A stretch of 64,000 nucleotides of DNA from the NCBI GenBank assembly GCA_033782935.1, contig JAWQEG010000473.1:32293-96292 (forward strand). Reading direction: 5' to 3'. The notes beneath the pieces were generated by a model. It did not search any database. It was not told where the DNA came from and saw nothing but the letters and a program-made list of their open reading frames with translations. The stretch comes from Petrolisthes cinctipes (lineage: Eukaryota; Arthropoda; Malacostraca; Decapoda; Porcellanidae). A program made the translations under genes and the position numbers. This document shows, piece by piece, positions 1 through 9,424 of the stretch. Within the stretch, counting starts at the first letter, position 1, and each line of letters opens with the position of its first letter.

Positions 1-391
1 GCTTACTTTGGGACCGACATCGATTCACTTTCCGTAACTATTGCTGCTAGACTCCTGTAGAGGCCCAGGTAGAAGAGTATATATTCAGCGGTGATGTGGG
101 CAGCAGTAGTTCATATGGGTCTGGGAGCCCTTTTTCGCTCCCAGCCACTGCCTTTAAATTCTTCAACTGTCTCACCTTTCTGTCTGGTTCCTACGTGCTT
201 GCTGCATGTCCCGCCTCTCTATCACTTTCTCCCTCGTCCTACATTGTCTTTCAGGCCTGTGGTGACCTTGTTCATCCTCAAATCAAATCCATGTCTAACA
301 AAACTAGCAACAGGGACAATCTTCATGAATAGAAACCCACGTAAATCCTCGCATTCTATCGATACTCAACACCGAAATCACCCTTGTCATT
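1..391. other. No gene seen
   Basis: Apart from a dispersed repeat at 140-300, nothing is recognised. The small open frames lack start or splice context. Confidence 0.6.
140..300 (+). repeat. Dispersed pyrimidine-rich repeat (copy 1)
   Basis: Shares an ordered series with 2270-2995: ttcttcaactgtc, tgcttgctg, ctctatcac, cctacagggt-like and cctcaaatcaaatcc. A weaker copy is at 12300-12460. Class unknown. Confidence 0.5.
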
Positions 392-577
392 TTAAGGGGA
401 GAACCTCTATGTTGGTGAATTGGGAGGTCTTTATATAACTGATTACTCCACACTATATGCCATGAAACAGATCCCCTATTTGTATCATTGAGGGTGTCTG
501 TTTCCTAGCATATACAGCTTGGAGGAATCAGAGACTTTCCTTCCAGATCACCAACATAAATAATTATCTTCCCTTAA
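392..577. mobile_element. TTAA-flanked palindromic MITE, type A
   Basis: Bounded by TTAA on both sides. The left end TTAAGGGGAGAACCTCT and right end ATCTTCCCTTAA are inverted, with inner arms of the shared core (tactccacactatatgcc, cttggaggaatcag). TTAA boundaries suggest piggyBac-type mobilisation. No coding capacity. Confidence 0.75.
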
Positions 578-662
578 TGCATAGTTCAGCCAGGATCGAG
601 GTCATGATCTTAACCCGTATTACATAGCTAGGGTCAGGGGGAGGGGCTGTGTAGGTTAGTCG

Positions 663-837
663 TTAAGGGGAGATTCTCTTTTTGGTAAATTGGAAGGCTA
701 CTGATTCCTCCTAACCATGCCACGAAACACATCCCCTATTAGTAACATTAAGAGTGTCTGTTTCCTGGTATGTACAGTTTGGAGGAATCATGCACAGACC
801 TTCCAATTCACCAACAAGATCGAGAATCTCTCCTTAA
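663..837. mobile_element. TTAA-flanked palindromic MITE, type A
   Basis: Good reference copy. It starts TTAAGGGGAGATTCTCTT and ends GAGAATCTCTCCTTAA. Inner arms are CTGATTCCTCCTAACCATGC and GTTTGGAGGAATCA. The whole 175 bp folds into a near-continuous hairpin. Confidence 0.85.
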
Positions 838-1160
838 TAAGGCCTTGCAACAACAAAATTGGATATATGATTACAGTGTCAGGTGAGGTGATTTCAGTAA
901 GATGGTTGAACTTATTCCATAGCATTTTTGTCCAAGGTCTTTATTTACCTTTACTACAAGCCCCAACATTTTTGGGAACGTTGCTGCTAAAGGCCATAAA
1001 GTTATCAGATATACTGTGGGAAATTAACATGTCATTCCCATTTTGTTATAGTTATACCAATAATATTGGTTTCATTTACGTTTTTGTCATCCATAGAATA
1101 TTGAAATTTTGAAGTGTAACTATACTATAATTTCGTCACTGCCCTAGCTTTCTTGCCCTG

Positions 1161-1212
1161 TTTTTATTATTATTATTATTATTATCATTATTATTATTAT
1201 TATTATTATTAC
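1161..1212 (+). repeat. (ATT)n microsatellite
   Basis: About 52 bp with one TCA interruption. Shorter (ATT)n and (TTG)n tracts follow at 1574-1600 and 1881-1910. Confidence 0.9.
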
Positions 1213-1312
1213 AGAATAACTGGGTTTTTGGCTAGGATCGCGCAGTGTTACCACATCCGGCTAGGTCCTGGGAATTTGCCCCAGTCACTTTATGATAGTT
1301 TACACCGGTTAT

Positions 1313-1405
1313 ATCCCGGTAGTTTGCCCAGGTTAGGTCCCGGTAGTTTGCCCAGGTTAGGTCCCGGTAGTCTGATGTTGTCTAGGTTAGGTTAGGTCAG
1401 GTCAG
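1313..1405 (+). repeat. 24-bp short tandem array with TTAGG-like tail
   Basis: About three copies of ggtagtttgcccaggttagg followed by ttaggttaggtcaggtcagg. TTAGG is the arthropod telomere unit, but only two or three units occur here. Confidence 0.6.
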
Positions 1406-1603
1406 GTGAGGTCAGACTAATTTCCAAATTATGTTTGTAAAACGGGGCATATCTCGAAAACGGGGCATCTCCGAAAGAAACACCATAGAATAAAAGTGTT
1501 TTAGAATGGTCCAAAATAGTGGGTAATGATACTAAAATACACAATATAGTGAACCCAGTTCTTCTGTAAATTTACCATTATTATTATTATTATTATTATT
1601 GAT

Positions 1604-1668
1604 GTTTAAGGACCTTGTTTATCGTGTATGGATTATGAAGGTATTCTGATTCCTCCTGACTACGCCAT
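1604..1668. mobile_element. Left-end fragment of TTAA MITE, type C
   Basis: Matches the start of the complete type C copy at 7597: taaggaccttg, tgtatggattatgaaggt, then ctgattcctcctgactac. The right half is missing. Confidence 0.5.
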
Positions 1669-1977
1669 AACATTGAGTGGGTGGGGCAAGGTATATACAA
1701 GCTTGAAGATCAAGATCTTGGTGTGAACTACTCCATAAATTGACATTGACTTCGGAAACGCACGTTCAAAAACGCATCGTATGAACAGAACCTAATTAAG
1801 ACCACCACTCACCAAATGGGTATAAAAAATCATGTCAGTGATGAAGAAGTTCTCTAGAATTTGTTCACACTGACTTTTCTCTTGTTGTTGTTGTTGTTGT
1901 TGTTGTTGTTCTACGTTGTTGTACATATAAGAGTGAGTCCAAATATATTTATTGTACTTATGAAGTGTTTCCTTTAT

Positions 1978-2122
1978 TATACAAAAGAACCTTGGAGAAT
2001 TACTGATTCCTCCAAACTGTACTAAGAAACTGATCTCCTGTTAGTAGCATTGAGGTCGTCTGTTTCCAGACCTAGTTTGGAGGAATCAGTAGCTTGTAGT
2101 TCACCAACAAGAAAATTTAGTG
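1978..2122. mobile_element. Degenerate TTAA MITE, type A
   Basis: Core arms are clear (tactgattcctccaaactg, agtttggaggaatcagtagc, ttcaccaacaag) but the terminal TTAA sites are lost. Confidence 0.6.
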
Positions 2123-2249
2123 GGAAAGATTTGAAAGAAGAAATGTATAGCCTACCTACACTTTGTTGGCAACTTGGTTTTAACTTTGCATTTTACAGTA
2201 AAGCTCCCTTCAAGTGATCAAATAATTCCTTTCCGATCTTCAACTATCA

Positions 2250-2995
2250 ATTCATTCCTTTTCTTCTTTCGTGCTTGCTGTTCATCCTCTCTATCACCTT
2301 CCTCTTCCTACAGGGTTATCCACGTCTAGGGCAGTGTTCTTTCATCCTCAAAGCAAATTCTTTATTTCTCTTCAACTGTCACTTCCTCCCTATTTCTTTG
2401 GTACCTGTTGTCCCTCCTTTCCTTATATTTCCTAGGTGTTTACTGTCCCTCCTTTCCTTCTATTTCCTTGGTGTTTACTGTCCCTCTTTTCTTTCTATTT
2501 CCTTGGTATTTGCTGCCCCTCCTTTCCTTCTATTTCCTTCGTGTTTGCTGTCCCTCCTTTCCTTCTATTTCCTTCGTGTTTGCTGTCCCTCCTTTCCTTC
2601 TATTTCCTAGGTGTTTGTTGTCCCTCCTTTCCTTCTATTTCCTTGGTGTTTGCTGTTCCCCCTTTCCTTCTATTTCCTTGGTGTTTGCTGTCCTTCCTTT
2701 CCTTCTATTTCCTTGGTGTTTGCTGTCCCTCCTTTCCTTCTATTTCCTTGGTGTTTGCTGTCCCTCCTTTCCTTCTATTTCCTTGATGTTTGCTGTCCCT
2801 CCTTTCCTTCTATTTCCTTAGTGTTTGCTGTCCCTCCTTTCCTTCTATTTCCTTCGTGTTTGCTGTCCCTCCTTTCCTTCTATTTCCTTGGTGCTTTCTG
2901 TCCCACCCTACTATCACCTACTGCCTCATCCTACAGGGTCTTACAGGCCTTGGGTAGGCTTCTATCATTTTTACATCAAATCAAATCCCGTTCAT
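2250..2995 (+). repeat. Dispersed pyrimidine-rich repeat (copy 2) carrying the expanded minisatellite
   Basis: Flanks of the 35-bp array match copy 1: left part gtgcttgctgttcatcct, right part catcctacagggtcttacag and catcaaatcaaatccc. Confidence 0.5.
2397..2900 (+). repeat. 35-bp minisatellite, about 14 copies
   Basis: The unit reads tttccttggtgtttgctg, tccctcctttccttcta. Because 35 is not a multiple of 3, all three plus frames stay open and produce the same repetitive Phe/Leu/Ser peptide, which explains the overlapping frames at 2275-3105. It sits inside a longer dispersed repeat (about 2250-2995). Confidence 0.9.
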
Positions 2996-3006
2996 TTCAT
3001 GGGTTT

Positions 3007-3122
3007 GTTATATTTATTTATATATATATATATATATATTTATTTATTTATTTATTTGTTTATTTATTATTATTATTATTATTATTATCATCATTATTTT
3101 TATAATTATTATTTTTTTTTAT
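3007..3122 (+). repeat. Compound (TA)n-(TATT)n-(ATT)n microsatellite
   Basis: Continuous A/T tract of changing period, ending in a T run. Confidence 0.9.
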
Positions 3123-3251
3123 TCTGTTTAGTGGCATAATTTAATGGAGGGGGAGTCAAAGGGCTCTAATGTTCCAAAAGTATACTATTTCATTAACTTC
3201 ATAAATACATTGTCATTTATATCATATTTTAGACTATAAATGTTGTTGATG

Positions 3252-3287
<36 letters not shown>

Positions 3288-3337
3288 CTTTATATTCTGA
3301 TGAAGTGTGTATGTGTGTGCGTAAATTACCTCATAAT

Positions 3338-3395
<58 letters not shown>
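3252..3395 (+). repeat. (TG)n then (GA)n microsatellites
   Basis: (TG)n at 3252-3285, short TG-rich spacer, then (GA)n at 3341-3395. Confidence 0.92.
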
Positions 3396-3397
<2 letters not shown>

Positions 3398-3557
3398 GTG
3401 GGTCCCATGGGTATACCATAATCATCGCTGTGTGTTCTTGAATACAGTATATAGTGTGACGTCATACGATGAGTTGCTGTATGGTTAGACTCGACAGGAA
3501 TTATTTCTATATAGTATAGTTTGGTTTGGTAAGGTCTGGTTAATTAAGTATTCTGTA

Positions 3558-3766
3558 CAGCTGGCCACAGGAATTCTTACACAGGCTCTATGGAAAGAGA
3601 GGTCATTATTCTGAAAGTACAGCAATGAATGGTCTACCAAGTGACTCGGTGATTGCAAAACAACAAATCTATTAATAATGTTGTATTGCAATTACATAGT
3701 CTTATTTTCTATATGTTGTAAGCCCCGGGAAACAACAACGTGGGTACGAATTTTTGTGGCCAATAG
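3558..3766 (+). mobile_element. MITE family 3 copy 1, probably Tc1/mariner-type
   Basis: TA-flanked ends: gTA|CAGCTGGCCACAGGAATTC on the left and GAATTTTTGTGGCCAATAG|TA on the right. The interior matches the reverse complement of 22905-23112 (ttggtagaccattcattg, aataatgacctc). Confidence 0.65.
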
Positions 3767-3994
3767 TACATACGTTAGTCCAGGTTACATTACACTAGTT
3801 AAAGTTTGGTTTGGCTGAGGTAGGTTAAATTAGTTACTAAGGTAAGTTAAATTAGTGGTAGCAGAGTAGTTGATGGGGGTTTAGTGTTTATATTACGCTA
3901 TAATTAAATTACTCTATAGTTTAGTTTAATTTAGCTAAGATTTTAAAAGTTATTACAAATGACGTGTTAGTGGAGTAATAGTGACGTGTAGTGG

Positions 3995-3995
<1 letters not shown>

Positions 3996-4032
<37 letters not shown>

Positions 4033-4183
4033 TATATACAATAGGTGTCAGTAGGTGAGTGTGTGTGTGTGTGTGTACATACAATAGGCTACAGTAGGTG
4101 AGTGGTGTGTGTGGTTGAGTGCTACCATGACCCACATTCCACTTCATCCTCTGCATGACTAGAGAGAGAGAGAGAGAGAGAGA
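3996..4183 (+). repeat. (GT)n tracts and (GA)n
   Basis: (GT)n at 3996-4031 and 4059-4076, separated by a duplicated motif (acaataggtgtcagtaggtg, compare acaataggctacagtaggtg), then (GA)n at 4160-4183. Confidence 0.88.
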
Positions 4184-4230
4184 AATGTTCTCATTATATA
4201 ACGAATAGGCAACCCAGCTATGATGGTACG

Positions 4231-4400
4231 AAGTTTTTACAGTACATAATCCTTTTGGTACATTAGAGCTCCTTGATTTCTCTAAAGTATGCCAAGAAAC
4301 AAGGTCAGATTAACAAAGATAATGGTGTCCTGTTGCCTAGAATAGTTTGGTAGAATCGGTTGCTCCAGATTTATATACCAACACTGTATTACCCCCTTAA
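4231..4400. mobile_element. TTAA MITE, type B
   Basis: Right end is intact (ccaacactgtattaccccct then TTAA). The left end is eroded before cttttggtacatt. The core retains tatgccaagaaaca and agtttggtagaatcggt. Confidence 0.65.
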
Positions 4401-4924
4401 ATAAGTAACTATGCAGCGTCATGCACTAATTTATGTAATATGTAATAAGTCTACATATTTTTCGTGTATGATATCAAAACAACCACGTTCTATAATTTCA
4501 CACACACACAAAAAAAAATCCACATTACATTTGATATTTTAACGTGCATATCAGGAAGTACTGTACATGCACACTATATTTTCGTGCATGATATTAATAC
4601 AACCATGTTCTATAAATTCATATAAAATTAAAATGCAAATATATTACAATAGATAGTCCGATTCAGGAAGCACATGCATGTAGGCTTTTATCAGATGTCA
4701 CACCCAGTTATCGTTGTGGCACTAACCTCTATCTGATTACCTTCATACATTCCATCTTATCACGATAATTCTAATCACCTTCTTCAACATGTATGAACAG
4801 TTATTGTGGAAAAGAATGTGTAAATATTGTATCTTTAATTATGATCAGACTCGTCAATAATCTTTATATGAAGGTATGTTGACTGTAAATCTTTGGGATA
4901 TGTACTCATTTTTCCTATTCTGCT

Positions 4925-4969
4925 ACACACACACACACACACTCACACACACACACACACTCACACACA
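4925..4969 (+). repeat. (CA)n microsatellite
   Basis: CA repeats with two TCAC interruptions. Confidence 0.9.
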
Positions 4970-5612
4970 CGTCACTTGGCACCCGGCTAAAGAGAGGAGC
5001 ACATGGTGAACCATATCCTAAATACAACTTCAGTATTACCAAGTTATCCTTCAAGTAAATATAACGAGAAGTACATTCGATGGAGTGTATATACTGTGAC
5101 CTTGACCTTGTTTCTCCATTCACCGATATTCAAACAACTTTTTGGTTCCATAATACCCAACCATGGATCCTGTAAAGTTTGCTCAAAATTCGTCCGTAAT
5201 TTTTTTAATAAACTAATAAACTAACAGAAAAACAAATGAAAATATAACCCTTCCCAAACTCCTTTAGTGAAGACTTTCCCTGCTTTCGATTAACAGATAC
5301 TCAGGGTTGATTATTTTCACAGGTACTTCATTTTCACAGATAAACTACATTTACACTCATCATTTCCAACACTGAGGCTGTAATATGGAAACTATGTAAG
5401 GAAATTCTAAGGTTACGCTCAAGTTTAAAGCTTATTGTATCCACTGACCTTGGAGTCTGTCATTTAAATAAGCTGAAAGTCGAGTTTGCAAGGAAGTTAA
5501 CCTTTGTACAGTGCAAGGCAATGACACTTCCCTACATCACTTAATAATTTCAAAGCAATGAAAAGGATCAATCTCTTATCAGCCTTCATGTTTACTTATG
5601 TTGTTGTATAAA

Positions 5613-5788
5613 TTAAGGGGGTAATATATACACTTTTGGTACACACATCAGAGTGCCTTGTTTCCTCCAAAGTATGCCAGGAAACAGGACCAGATGAGCA
5701 AAAATAATGTTGGTCCGTTGCTTGGAATAGTTTGGGTGAATCATGCAGCTGCTCCATATTTACCACTAACATTGAAATACCCCCTTAT
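5613..5788. mobile_element. TTAA MITE, type B
   Basis: Starts TTAAGGGGGTAATATATAC, core tttcctccaaagtatgcc, right end gaaatacccccttat where TTAA has mutated to TTAT. Confidence 0.75.
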
Positions 5789-5969
5789 ATTACAGTACAG
5801 TAGCAAGAGCTTGTTTTAGAACCGATGACCGAGACTATACAGTCAATTAAAAAAAAAAAAAAAAAAAAATTGAAGAACTATATTACACGTTGATTAAATA
5901 CCTGGAGAAAAGAGGTGGGAGCATAATATATTGAGATAGTAAAAAGGGTGGGGTTCTATGAGAAGTTAA

Positions 5970-6144
5970 TTAAGGGGTTAATACACTTTTGGTACCATTA
6001 TTAGAATGCCTTGTTTCCTCCAAAGTATACCAGGAAACGGGACCACATTGACATTAACAAATATTATGGTGATCTGTTGGTAGGAATAGTTTGGAGGAAT
6101 CAGCTGCATGCTCCAGATTTATCAATTCTGTAATATCCTCTTAA
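5970..6144. mobile_element. TTAA MITE, type B
   Basis: Starts TTAAGGGGTTAATACACTTT and ends taatatcctcTTAA. The core is tcctccaaagtataccagg. One base later the next element begins. Confidence 0.8.
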
Positions 6145-6145
6145 A

Positions 6146-6311
6146 TTAAGGGAGGAATCTGTTGTTGATAAAGGAATGGGCTAGTGATTCCTCCATATTA
6201 TGTCACGAAACAGATCCACTATTAGTAACACTGGGGTCGTCTGTGTCCTGGCATATAGTTTGGAGGAATCAGTTAACTCTACAATTTACTAACAAGAGAT
6301 TCCCTCCTTAA
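6146..6311. mobile_element. TTAA MITE, type A, one base from the preceding type B copy
   Basis: Starts TTAAGGGAGGAATCTG and ends agattccctccTTAA. Core agtgattcctccatattatg and gtttggaggaatcagt. Its left TTAA lies one base after the right TTAA of the 5970 element. Confidence 0.8.
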
Positions 6312-6620
6312 GCATCAGTCTGGCGAATCAGAGGCGATATTGTCCTCCAAAACCACAAGTCATAAAGAGATTGAAACCCACTAAAGTATCGTATTTCCTG
6401 TCAAAGTTTGGAGGAGAATGTAACATACAGTTCACCAACAACATTATCAAGAGGGAAGTATACAGTGTTGGTATTGATCTGGGGCAACTGCTTCCTCCAA
6501 ACTTTCCAAACAACAGCACCAGCCACCAATATATATGTATAGTCCTGTTTCTTGGCATACTTTGGAGGAATTAAGGCGCTCCAATGTACAGTACGGTACC
6601 AAAAATGTATTACCCAGCTT
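6312..6620. mobile_element. Diverged TTAA MITE fragments (types A/C and B)
   Basis: 6312-6455 holds eroded core pieces (gtcctccaaaaccac, aagtttggaggagaat, gttcaccaacaac). 6455-6620 is a type B copy in the opposite orientation (agtgttggta, ttcctccaaactttcc, gtttcttggcatactttgg, ggtaccaaaaatgtattacc). Confidence 0.6.
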
Positions 6621-6741
6621 CATGGTGTTTGTGCAGTTTTTCTCGGCTGTATAAAATCGTCTATATTGTTTGACCAATATTCAATTTCACAACATAATTA
6701 TTCCGAGGTGTTGTGTCTCCCTCCGTTATGATTATACATCT

Positions 6742-6904
6742 TTAAGGAACCCTGTGATGTAGTCAGAAAATTAGAGATAAATGAGTCCTTCAAATATTGC
6801 CACGAAACACACACACCTATATGGAAGGAGCGCTCAGTGTTTCAAGGCATAATCAGGAGGAATCAGAAGCCTCCAATCCCCTTACACGATCACAGGGTCC
6901 TTAA
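6742..6904. mobile_element. TTAA MITE, type C
   Basis: Starts TTAAGGAACCCTGTGATGTA and ends gatcacagggtccTTAA. Inner tatagccacgaaacac-like core (tattgccacgaaacac, aatcaggaggaatcagaagc). Its right TTAA is also the left TTAA of the next element. Confidence 0.75.
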
Positions 6905-7070
6905 AGGGAGGTTCTCTTGTTGGTAAATTGGACGGCTACTGGTTCCTCCTAACTATATACCAGAAAACAGACGCCCTTAATGGTACTGCAATAAGAAGGG
7001 ATCTGTTTCGTTGCATGGTTAGAAGGAATCAGAGACATACCATTTCACCAACAAAAGAATCTCACCGTAA
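6901..7070. mobile_element. TTAA MITE, type A, sharing a boundary with the type C copy
   Basis: Starts TTAAAGGGAGGTTCTCTTG at the same TTAA (6901-6904) that ends the previous element. Core ctggttcctcctaactatat and ggttagaaggaatcag. The right end is eroded to aatctcaccgtaa. Confidence 0.75.
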
Positions 7071-7239
7071 TAAAGCCCGTTTATATATGACGTCATCAGA
7101 TTCGTGAATGTGTGAAAGAAACAGGATATTGAGAAACAAAGCTACATGTGTTGGGAAAAGATTTATAAGCTTATCTCCTGACAGACTCATGGCCTGCTCA
7201 AGAAGGGGCTTCCCGCTGTTAGTAACATTATCTAGCGTT

Positions 7240-7243
<4 letters not shown>

Positions 7244-7298
<55 letters not shown>

Positions 7299-7340
7299 TT
7301 TACCTATATCATTCCTGCACGACAGTCCCATTAGTTTTTG

Positions 7341-7391
<51 letters not shown>
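7244..7391 (+). repeat. Two (GA)n tracts in a tandem duplication
   Basis: (GA)n at 7244-7294 and 7343-7391. The sequence after each is the same (tgcacgacagtcccattagt), so a unit of about 100 bp holding its own microsatellite was duplicated. Confidence 0.85.
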
Positions 7392-7394
<3 letters not shown>

Positions 7395-7596
7395 TTTACC
7401 TATATCCATTTCTGCACGACAGTCCCATTAGTTTTTATTGGTCACACCGGTGCCACCAAAACCAGAACCAGACAATAATTATGTAGTGAGGCGCAAATTG
7501 TCCGAAGATAGACGGTAACATAGTGACGGTAATTATTATGATATGCAAAGTGTTCTGTGCAGTGAAATTAACGCTCCGCCGAGATCATGGAATAAT

Positions 7597-7758
7597 TTAG
7601 GACCCTGCTTGTGTATGTGTATGAAAATTGGAGGTTTCTGATTCCTCCTGACTATGCCACGAAACATGCATGCTCCTTCCATATAGGTGGTGTTTCGTGG
7701 CAATATTTGAAGGGCTCACTAACCTCCAATTTTCTGACTACATCACGGGGGTCCTTAT
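7597..7758. mobile_element. TTAA MITE, type C
   Basis: Starts ttaggaccctgcttgtg and ends catcacgggggtccttat, so both TTAA sites carry one change. Arms gaaaattggaggtttctgat and ctaacctccaattttctgac are clear. Confidence 0.75.
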
Positions 7759-7912
7759 GGGGAATGAATACCTCATTTCGGTCAATTGAAGAGCTACTGA
7801 TTCCTCCAAACCATCCCAGGAAATTAAATAATCACCTCAATGTTGCTAATAAGGGATCATGTGTTTCGTGACATAGTTTGGAGTTTTCAGTAGCCCTTCT
7901 ATTTACCCCCAT
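7755..7912. mobile_element. TTAA MITE, type A, sharing a boundary with the preceding type C copy
   Basis: Begins at the same ttat (7755-7758). Core gagctactgattcctccaaa and catagtttggagttttcagt. The right end is eroded near tttacccccatc. Confidence 0.65.
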
Positions 7913-8422
7913 CAGCATTGGAAGGTGCAGGGTGTTATCAGTCAATGCAAACACTATTATAGACTGAATAAATCCTGATAACCTGGGCATTGTTTACCTA
8001 CATGTTTACCTGGTTAATTAGGAGGCACATATACAGATATGAGTTTCGATGCAGTTGTGAGTAAATAAAGCATATACATGATAATCTATGCCCTATTGTA
8101 ACACATCTATTTATATAATTGCTTGCAACTCACTATAAATTGCTGCTACATTTAGTCAACAGATCGAAACCCAATCCGGCCTATACCAGTTAAGGGAAGG
8201 TGTCACCTGTTTTAATACCCACGTGTGTTTACCTATATAAAGTTATCTCCAAGGCTAGGTTAACTCCATGCGACTATACTAAGCAAGCTACCGTATTGTA
8301 CATATAAGTCACCGATGCATCAGAGGGTTAGAATATTTGAGGGAAAGATATATGTACGGAAAGAGGGATTTTTTAGCATACCAGCATAAATGTGACTGAC
8401 TCGGGGTGATAACAGGGGATGG

Positions 8423-8601
8423 TTAATTAGGTGGTACTATACTCTTGACTGGTATGAAACATTGGAGTGCTTTGATTCCTCCAACGTATGCCAAGAAACA
8501 GGACCAGATAGACAAAAATAATGGTGGCCTGTTACTTGGAATAATTTGGAGGAATCGGTTGCTCCAGATTTACCAACAGTGTACTCATACCATCCCCTCC
8601 C
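8423..8601. mobile_element. TTAA MITE, type B
   Basis: Starts TTAATTAGGTGGTACTATAC. Core gattcctccaacgtatgcc and aatttggaggaatcggttgc, then atttaccaacagtgta. The right end is eroded to catcccctccc. Confidence 0.7.
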
Positions 8602-8760
8602 AATTTATCTGTGTCATCTGGGAGCCTGTACAAGTCTTGTGTTTTGTTTTGTTGTTTATTTTGATGTGGGATCTTTCTTGGTCTTGGAGGTTATGGTTGG
8701 ATGAGAGTTCGTAAGTGATTTTCCATGATAGGAGTGTGCAGAAACTTAATAACGCGGGAA

Positions 8761-8930
8761 GTACAGTCACGAACACTAATAAGTACTGTATACATGCAGC
8801 TTTGGTTCAACCTTTGTACAGTCCAATTCATCAACGAACTAATTCCAATGGGGATCTTATTGTGCATTTATTGACTGTCTCTAGGTATTCGAAGCACACC
8901 TGAATATTCATTAGTGCTCGTGACAGTACA
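8761..8930. mobile_element. MITE family 2, copy 1
   Basis: Inverted ends GTACAGTCACGAACACTAAT and ATTAGTGCTCGTGACAGTAC. The internal sequence (caattcatcaacgaactaat, ggtattcgaagcacacctga) is shared with the copy at 43953. Confidence 0.75.
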
Positions 8931-8932
8931 GT

Positions 8933-9081
8933 GTTTGTTTGTAAATCTGATAAAACTAATTCCTGCAAACTATTCCAAGCAACAGGCCACCCATATTTTT
9001 GTTCATTTGATCCTGTTTACTGGCATATTTTGAAGGAATCAATGTGCTCTAATGTGCCAAAAGTATGCTATAACTCCTTAA
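8933..9081. mobile_element. TTAA MITE, type B, reversed
   Basis: Core ctaattcctgcaaactattc and ggcatattttgaaggaatca, ending gccaaaagtatgctataact and ccTTAA. Abuts the family 2 MITE at 8761-8930. Confidence 0.65.
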
Positions 9082-9092
9082 GGGTGAATGAA

Positions 9093-9264
9093 TTAAGGGG
9101 ATGGTACTGTACATTGTTAGTAATTTTGGATCAATTAATTCCTCCAAACTCTTTTAAGCAACAGGCTACTTTTATTTCTATTCATCTCCATAGTCCTGTT
9201 TCCCGGCATACGTTGGGGAGGAATCAAGGCACTCCAAAGTACCAAAAGTATACTCTTCCCTGAA
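9093..9264. mobile_element. TTAA MITE, type B, reversed
   Basis: Starts TTAAGGGGATGGTACTGTAC. Core ttaattcctccaaactcttt and cccggcatacgttgggg. Ends aagtatactcttccctgaa, where the TTAA has become TGAA and also starts the next element. Confidence 0.7.
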
Positions 9265-9424
9265 GGGGAGATTCTTTTGTTGGTGAATTGGAAGGTCTCT
9301 GATTCCCCCAAAACTATGTCAAGAAACAGATCCTCTATTAATACCATTTAGGGCGTCTGTTTTCTGGTAGAGTTATGAGGAATTAGTAGCCATCCAATTT
9401 ACCAACAAGAAAATCTTCCCTTAA
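9261..9424. mobile_element. TTAA MITE, type A, sharing a boundary with the preceding type B copy
   Basis: Starts at the shared tgaa (tgaaggggagattcttttg) and ends caagaaaatcttcccTTAA. Arms ggtgaattggaaggtctctg and atccaatttaccaacaag. Confidence 0.8.

Noticed and set aside
1383..1400. Telomere-like TTAGG repeats
   Set aside because: Only two to three units at the edge of a short minisatellite; too few to claim a telomeric tract.
2275..3105. Several overlapping open frames of 100-164 codons encoding a Phe/Leu/Ser-rich repeat protein
   Set aside because: They are translations of a 35-bp minisatellite in all three frames. The peptide is the same in each frame and there is no gene context.
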